Shown one piece after another: positions 14,122 to 18,067 of a stretch of 18,067 bases of DNA. Source of the DNA: Terriglobia bacterium (GTDB lineage Bacteria > Acidobacteriota > Terriglobia > UBA7540); NCBI GenBank assembly GCA_030040455.1, contig JASHTR010000043.1:1-18067 (forward strand). Direction: 5' to 3'. The number at the start of each line of letters is the position of its first letter. Within the stretch, counting starts at the first letter, position 1. Below the pieces are notes generated by a model that was not told the DNA's origin, searched no databases, and worked only from the letters and a program-made list of their open reading frames with translations. The position numbers were made by a program, and so were the translations under genes.

Positions 14122-14928
14122 ATGAGCGCGTATCGGATGAGTGATGACGATTTCAAAAATTACAGTGAAGATGGTTTTATTATCGTTAGATCGCTCTTTG
14201 ACGCCGGGGAGATGGAGTTGCTCCGCGAGGCTGTCCAGGTGGATCGGGACCTGGCTGAAGCGGCGTATGAGGTGAAGGACCGCGAGGGCGGGACCGCCAA
14301 GATTGCGCTCTGGCAAGGCGCCGGTGACGACCTCTATGGGCTCGTCGCCCGCTCCCACCGAATTGTGGACACCATGGAACGCCTGCTGGGCGGTGAAGTT
14401 TATCATTGGCATTCGAAGATGACCATTAAGGATCCCTACACCGGAGGCGCCTGGGAGTGGCATCAGGATTACGGCTATTGGTACAATTACGGTTGCCTCT
14501 ATCCCTATTTAGCCAGTTGCATGATTGCGGTCGACCGCATGACCAAGGAGAACGGCTGCCTGGAGGTTTTGAAGGGATCCCACCACATGGGCCGGCTCGA
14601 GCACGGCGTCAACGTCCAGCTCGGCGCCGATATGGAGCGTGTTGAAGTCGCAATGAAGACTTTGGAGCGGGTCCATTGCGAGCTGGAAATTGGCGACGGC
14701 ATTTTTTTCCACTGCAACCTGCTTCACAGCTCGGGACAAAACAAGTCCTCGCAGCCCCGGAGGGCTTTTCTGTGCTGCTACAACGCAGCCCGCAACAGCC
14801 CGTACAAAGTGGTTCGACACCCGCAATATTCTCCTCTTGCCAAGGTCCCGGATTCAGCCATCAAAGCCGTGGGCCTTAAAATCGCCCGGCAGGACTTCAG
14901 CAAGACAAGCCACTACCAGCTTAAATAA
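14122..14928 (+). CDS. Phytanoyl-CoA dioxygenase (PhyH) family Fe(II)/2-oxoglutarate oxygenase
   Basis: This 268-residue protein has the expected iron triad: His114-Gln-Asp116 in WEWHQDYGYWYNYG and the distal His202 in LLHSSGQNKS, with Arg213/Arg214 as the candidate 2-oxoglutarate-binding arginine. The N-terminal DDFKNYSEDGFIIVRSLF is typical of the family. Members hydroxylate small molecules such as phytanoyl-CoA, ectoine or secondary metabolites; the substrate here is unknown. AGAGG lies 6 nt before the ATG, 26 nt after mscS, so it may share that transcript. It ends 16 nt from the convergent PLP gene, with no clear terminator between. Confidence 0.85.
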   Translation: MSAYRMSDDDFKNYSEDGFIIVRSLFDAGEMELLREAVQVDRDLAEAAYEVKDREGGTAKIALWQGAGDDLYGLVARSHRIVDTMERLLGGEVYHWHSKMTIKDPYTGGAWEWHQDYGYWYNYGCLYPYLASCMIAVDRMTKENGCLEVLKGSHHMGRLEHGVNVQLGADMERVEVAMKTLERVHCELEIGDGIFFHCNLLHSSGQNKSSQPRRAFLCCYNAARNSPYKVVRHPQYSPLAKVPDSAIKAVGLKIARQDFSKTSHYQLK

Positions 14929-14944
14929 CACAAGCCCCGGTTTG

Positions 14945-16123
14945 CTAAAAAGCCAGTGCGCGGTCAAGGTCGGCCATCAGGTCCTCAACTGCCTCGACGC
15001 CAATCGACAGCCTCACCAGCCCGTCCGTAATGCCCGCCGCAATGCGCTGTTCACGAGGAACGGCGCGGTGGCTGGCGGAAGCCGGGTGGACAACGAGCGA
15101 GCGCGTGTCGCCCAGGCTTGCCGCACGCGCAAAGATTTTGACGCGATCCATCATCTTTCTCCCGCTCTCGTATCCACCCTTGGCCTCAAAGCTGATCATG
15201 GCTCCAAAGGCCCGCATTTGCCGGCGTGCAAGGTCGTGTCCGGCATGGGAGATGAGCCCGGGATAGTTCACGCGCTCCACTCTGGGATGGCTTGCCAGAA
15301 ATTCTGCAAGCTGCTGCGCGTTGGAGCATTGCGCCGCCATCCGAAGAGGAAGCGTATGAATCCCCCGCAGAATAAGCCAGGCATTAAAAGGGCTGATGAC
15401 GCCGCCAAAGTCCCGGACGATCTCCCGGCCGAGATCCACAATGTAAGCCTTCGGTCCGATGATGACTCCTCCGAGAGCGTCTCCGTGCCCACATAGATAT
15501 TTGGTGGCGGAGTGGACCACGACGGTCACTCCCAAGGCGAGCGGGTGCTGAAGCGCGGGCGAGGCAAACGTGTTATCGATCATGAGCGGGAGATTCCGCG
15601 AGCGCGCGAGAGAGGCGAGGCCGGCAATATCGATGATATCGAGCACCGGGTTGCTGGGCGTCTCGAAATAGATGAGGCGGGTGTTGGGCTGGATGGATTT
15701 CTCGAAATCTTCGATCCGCGTGGAAGCAGCAAACGTTGCGGACGCTCCGAAGCGCGGCAGCTTCTGATCCAGAAAATGATAGGCCGCCCCGTAGAGCGAG
15801 CGGGCGGCCACGACATGATCCCCCGCCTTGACGTAGCCCAGAATCGCCGAAGAGATGGCCGCCATGCCCGACGCGGTAGCTATCGCAGCTTCGCCACCCT
15901 CGAGCGCAGCAATCTTAAGCTCCAGGGCGTGGATGGTGGGGTTGCCGTATCGAGTGTACATATAGCCGGGTTTCTGCTCTCCATAAACGGCGGCCATTTC
16001 ATCCGCGCTGGCCGAAGTGAACGTGGTGGATTGATAGATTGGCGTATCCAGAGCGCCGGTCACGGGGCAGGGGCTTTCCCCGGCGTGGACGGCTAAAGTG
16101 GCAAAGCGTGGTGATGCGATCAT
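14945..16123 (-). CDS. Trans-sulfuration PLP enzyme (Cys/Met metabolism family)
   Basis: This 392-residue fold-type I PLP enzyme has YTRYGNPT (56-63), the Tyr111 region SLYGAAYHF, MIDNTF with Asp183, and the PLP lysine Lys208 in HSATKYLCGHGDALGG. The family includes cystathionine gamma-synthase, O-acetyl- or O-succinylhomoserine sulfhydrylase, cystathionine gamma-lyase and methionine gamma-lyase. The usual methionine gamma-lyase cysteine after the LYG motif is Ala here, which argues against that enzyme, but the exact reaction is open. The start at 16123 has GAGAGG about 7 nt upstream on the minus strand. It is alone on its strand; a leader hairpin lies upstream. Confidence 0.87.
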   Translation of the reverse strand: MIASPRFATLAVHAGESPCPVTGALDTPIYQSTTFTSASADEMAAVYGEQKPGYMYTRYGNPTIHALELKIAALEGGEAAIATASGMAAISSAILGYVKAGDHVVAARSLYGAAYHFLDQKLPRFGASATFAASTRIEDFEKSIQPNTRLIYFETPSNPVLDIIDIAGLASLARSRNLPLMIDNTFASPALQHPLALGVTVVVHSATKYLCGHGDALGGVIIGPKAYIVDLGREIVRDFGGVISPFNAWLILRGIHTLPLRMAAQCSNAQQLAEFLASHPRVERVNYPGLISHAGHDLARRQMRAFGAMISFEAKGGYESGRKMMDRVKIFARAASLGDTRSLVVHPASASHRAVPREQRIAAGITDGLVRLSIGVEAVEDLMADLDRALAF

Positions 16124-16458
16124 TCCAGACCTCTCGATTCTGAAGAATATAGAGCGCGAGAAGCGCGGACCGTTTGTTGCCCGCGGCTTTTTTGCGGTTT
16201 AAGCGTAAGCCACGGGCCCGGAATGCACGGGTCTCGGCCACGCGACTTATAGCTTACTATGAACGCATGGCGGGCGGGGCAACCGCACAAACGGGGGGGG
16301 TTGAAAATTCTCATTTTCTGTCGCACATTAATCACTGGATCGAAGAGGTCTCGGGTGAGACCGATCGAAATGGAGACTATGACGAGCCGGTTCCGGATCT
16401 CATGATTTGCGGGTAAGTCGAGGATCTGGGATGGACCGCGCAATCAACGGGGTGATCT
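16124..16458. other. 335-nt divergent intergenic region between the PLP gene and the LysW-like gene
   Basis: It holds the 5' leader of the PLP gene with a hairpin (16179-16217), an AT-richer patch around 16246-16260, and a G8 run near 16292-16300. A 49-codon frame from ATG 16267 lacks a ribosome site and family resemblance and was not called. Promoters for both directions are expected here but none is clear. Confidence 0.45.
16179..16217 (-). promoter_or_regulatory. Leader hairpin upstream of the trans-sulfuration gene
   Basis: On the minus strand GCCCGTGGC pairs with GCCGCGGGC as a 9-bp stem with one G-T wobble; the 21-nt loop ends in A6. It lies about 56 nt before the ATG. It does not match a SAM riboswitch that I can recognise. 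It may be a protein-binding or attenuation structure or have no role. Confidence 0.25.
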
Positions 16459-16635
16459 ATGGCACTATGTCCTGAATGCGAAGCCAGCATTGACGTCGAA
16501 GAAGATGAGGTTGAAGAAGGGCAGACGCTGGATTGCCCCGAGTGCGGGGCGGAGCTTGAGGTGGTGAGCACGAACCCGGTGGAATTGAACGCTCTTGACG
16601 ACGGAGAAAATGAAGAAGAGGAAGAGAGCTGGTAA
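16459..16635 (+). CDS. LysW-like acidic zinc-ribbon carrier protein lacking the C-terminal Gly-Glu
   Basis: This 58-residue protein matches LysW, the amino-group carrier of lysine/arginine synthesis. It has CPEC (4-7) and CPECG (26-30), which would bind zinc, the strongly conserved GAELEVVSTNPVEL (30-43), and a very acidic tail. In LysW the terminal EDWGE ends in the glutamate whose gamma-carboxyl is linked to aminoadipate or glutamate; here the tail ends EEEEESW and stops. GGGGTGA lies about 5 nt before the ATG. No LysX/ArgX ATP-grasp ligase or other lys/arg gene is in the window. It may be a non-biosynthetic homologue, use another acidic residue, or be a decayed copy. Confidence 0.8.
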   Translation: MALCPECEASIDVEEDEVEEGQTLDCPECGAELEVVSTNPVELNALDDGENEEEEESW

Positions 16636-16687
16636 CGCACGCGCGGGCGGCATGGCACGATATGTGCCGCGAAAGTGGAGGGAAGAC

Positions 16688-17074
16688 GTGAGTCTCAAAC
16701 CGGCGGGCACGTGGCGAGTTCTGGTGTGCTCCCTGCTTGTTTTGGCGTGCGCGCCTTGCTTCTTCGCCAAGCAGAAACCGCCCATCACCAAAACTGTTTC
16801 CGGCTCCGTCCTTGACTCATCCGGCCGCGGCGTTGCTGGAGCCTCCGTCTTGTTGACCGACGCAGAAACTCACCGCACGGTAGCCATTTACAGCGGCACC
16901 GACGGAAGCTATGAATTTTCTGGTTTAAGCCTCACCGACGATTATCGTATTCAGGCGAAATATCAGGGTGCGGCCTCGGACGTTCACGGCGTCAGCTCAT
17001 TTGATGGGCGCGTGAATATTGTTGTGAACCTCGTTCTGAATCCGCCTTCCAAAACCTCCCCATCGGGCACCTGA
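16688..17074 (+). CDS. Small exported protein with carboxypeptidase-regulatory-like (Ig-fold) domain
   Basis: From GTG 16688 the product is 128 residues. GTG was chosen over the ATGs at 16610 and 16652 because GGAGGG (16677-16682) lies 5 nt upstream and it gives a proper signal peptide (SLKPAGTWR followed by VLVCSLLVLACAPCFFA). The cysteine after VLA could be a lipoprotein site, though the match is imperfect. Residues about 38-112 form one carboxypeptidase D regulatory-like repeat: SGSVLDSSGRGVAGASVLLTD, then GTDGSYEFSGL and a YRIQAKY strand. Such domains are common in exported acidobacterial proteins; here it stands alone, so an adhesion or binding role is only inferred. It starts 52 nt after the LysW-like gene. 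Confidence 0.75.
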   Translation: MSLKPAGTWRVLVCSLLVLACAPCFFAKQKPPITKTVSGSVLDSSGRGVAGASVLLTDAETHRTVAIYSGTDGSYEFSGLSLTDDYRIQAKYQGAASDVHGVSSFDGRVNIVVNLVLNPPSKTSPSGT

Positions 17075-17124
17075 CCCTGAAAGAGTTGGTAGAGCAGCGT
17101 GGCAGCGCCGCAACCAAAAGCGAA

Positions 17125-17292
17125 TGTCATTCTGAGCGAGCGCAGCGAGCGAAGAATCCCTGTATTTTAATGTAAAGCAAAATACAGCGATTCTTCGCGG
17201 AGTTTACCCTGAGCTCCTTCGCAGCGCTCAGAGCCTGCCCTGAGTAAAGCGAAGGGACCGTTCGAAGTGGAGCGAACGGGCTCAGAATGACA
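17125..17292. repeat. 168-bp palindromic element with 13-bp perfect terminal inverted repeats
   Basis: TGTCATTCTGAGC (17125-17137) and GCTCAGAATGACA (17280-17292) are perfect inverted ends. Inside lies a long stem: GCGAAGAATC and CTGTATTTT (17149-17168, one unpaired position) with AAAATACAG and GATTCTTCGC (17179-17198), loop 10 nt, and a second stem CCGTTCG/CGAACGG (17258-17264/17273-17279). No coding capacity and no clear target duplication were seen. It resembles MITE/REP-like elements and has a shortened, inverted relative at 4305-4409. It lies between convergent genes and could also end both transcripts. Confidence 0.75.
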
Positions 17293-17363
17293 CGCCTCAA
17301 GAATGTTTGCTAAAAAACCAGAATTTGCGACGTTGCAATAGCACGGAGTCTGCGCAACTCCCC

Positions 17364-18067
17364 TCAAGCCGGGTCGTGCTCTACCTTGAGCTTGATCACC
17401 CGCTTTGTTCCCGCTCGGACCGCCACCAGCCTGTGGTGCGCGGGGTCGAACCGCCAGAGCGGATCGGTAATCCGGCACCACTCCGGCTCGGCACAAGAGT
17501 CGAGATCCGCCAGGTGAACAGCGCCCTCCTTGATCTTGCGCTGGGCCTCCGCGTTTGACTCAAAGACCCCCAGGTCGGTCAGCAGCCTGAATAGCTTGCG
17601 TGGCTCATCCAGCCGGAGCACGCGGAGAGGAATATCCTCCGGCAGCGCTTTGTCGCGGAACTGGATCTCAAAGTCCTTCTGCGCCTGAAGGGCTGCTGCC
17701 TCGTTGTGGAAGTCCGCAACAAGATGGCGCGCAAGTTGTTTTTTGACTTCCAACGGGTGCTTTTCACCCATCGCCACGCTTCGCTTGAGCTCGTCAATTT
17801 CCGCCGGGGTTGCGTCTGTGAGCAGCAGGTAATATCGCCACATCAATAAATCAGAAATGGACATGATTTTCCCGAACATCTCTGCGGGCGGTTCGTTGAC
17901 GCCGACGGAGTTGCCGAGCGACTTCGACATTTTCTGCACGCCATCCAGCCCCTCAAGAATGGGCATGGTCATGACGATCTGGGGTGGCTGTTCATATTCT
18001 TGCTGAATGTCGCGGCCCACCAGGAGATTGAATTTCTGGTCCGTCCCTCCGAGCTCGACGTCCGCTT
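17364..18067 (-). CDS. tyrS: Tyrosyl-tRNA synthetase, C-terminal part (5' end beyond window)
   Basis: On the minus strand the frame is open to the window edge; the first residues visible are [21 protein letters not shown] (18065 to about 18003), a TyrS signature of the catalytic domain that binds tyrosine, followed by the KMSKS loop ([14 protein letters not shown]). A C-terminal S4-like RNA-binding domain follows ([15 protein letters not shown]). A GTG at 18020 is internal, not the start. GGTDQKFN is typical of the TyrZ-like subgroup found in many bacteria. About 234 residues are visible; the N-terminal HIGH region is outside the window. Downstream lies the 168-bp palindromic element. Confidence 0.93.
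   Translation of the reverse strand, partial: ADVELGGTDQKFNLLVGRDIQQEYEQPPQIVMTMPILEGLDGVQKMSKSLGNSVGVNEPPAEMFGKIMSISDLLMWRYYLLLTDATPAEIDELKRSVAMGEKHPLEVKKQLARHLVADFHNEAAALQAQKDFEIQFRDKALPEDIPLRVLRLDEPRKLFRLLTDLGVFESNAEAQRKIKEGAVHLADLDSCAEPEWCRITDPLWRFDPAHHRLVAVRAGTKRVIKLKVEHDPA

Noticed and set aside
14929..14944. Possible shared terminator between convergent PhyH and PLP genes
   Set aside because: Only 16 nt with no inverted repeat found.
14690..15496. 268-codon plus-strand frame spanning the PhyH end and the PLP gene
   Set aside because: Shadow of two well-supported genes; sequence is low-quality and unrelated to any family.
16267..16416. 49-codon frame from ATG 16267 with an AT-rich patch upstream
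   Set aside because: No Shine-Dalgarno, contains a G8 run, and no family resemblance; kept only as part of the intergenic note.
16653..16668. TGGCACG with GG-N10-GC spacing, sigma-54-like
   Set aside because: The -12 half is poor, and a start 12 nt downstream would fall in the ribosome site of the next gene; it is also a chance-level palindrome GGCAC/GTGCC.
17125..17292. CRISPR-like or tRNA-like structure
   Set aside because: Only one unit, no regular spacers, and no tRNA features; it is a single palindromic element.

Overview
The window looks like a chromosomal segment of a GC-rich, Gram-negative soil bacterium, most likely an Acidobacteriota member. That placement is inference: it rests on the gene mix (Tad pilus locus beside DUF192, a LysW-like carrier, an acidobacterial-style membrane glycosyltransferase), the codon use, and short interspersed palindromic repeats of the TGTCATTCTGAGC and CCACAGAG types. 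An outer membrane is implied by the secretin CpaC. No rRNA, tRNA, CRISPR array, transposase, integrase or phage gene was seen.

Layout. (1) 2-1585: the 3' part of a polytopic glycosyltransferase that carries an in-frame repeat-like insertion. (2) 1586-2206: a long non-coding region with two sigma-54-like motifs. (3) 2207-11144: a Tad/Flp pilus locus in one direction: two tandem Flp pilins (about 80% identical), CpaA prepilin peptidase, CpaB, CpaC secretin, CpaE/TadZ, CpaF/TadA ATPase, TadB, TadC, a 32-residue one-helix membrane protein, and a DUF192 protein. TadD, TadE, TadF and TadG are not in the window. Three repeat or hairpin insertions (2790-2893, 4305-4409, 7144-7261) lie inside this gene series, and one of the hairpins looks like a true intrinsic terminator between cpaE and cpaF. 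(4) 11469-14095: a chlorite dismutase/HemQ-superfamily protein overlapping by 4 bp a MscS-type channel with a large coiled-coil N-terminus. (5) 14122-14928: a phytanoyl-CoA dioxygenase-family protein, convergent with (6) a trans-sulfuration PLP enzyme (16123-14945, minus strand). (7) 16459-17074: a 58-residue LysW-like acidic zinc-ribbon protein lacking the usual C-terminal Gly-Glu, then a small secreted or membrane-anchored carboxypeptidase-regulatory-like (Ig-fold) protein. (8) 17125-17292: a 168-bp element with 13-bp terminal inverted repeats. (9) 17364-18067: the C-terminal part of tyrosyl-tRNA synthetase on the minus strand.

How the genes work together: CpaA would process the Flp prepilins; CpaF with TadB and TadC would form the inner-membrane motor and platform; CpaE would place the machine at a site in the cell; CpaC with CpaB would form the outer-membrane gate. 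The 32-residue protein and DUF192 follow tadC closely and could be accessory. The rest looks like ordinary housekeeping or accessory genes. No complete new system is demonstrated. The points most worth checking are an apparent ACG start codon of cpaB behind a near-consensus Shine-Dalgarno, the tail-less LysW-like protein, the repeat read through in the glycosyltransferase, the tadC-adjacent microprotein, and the translationally coupled heme-protein/MscS pair.
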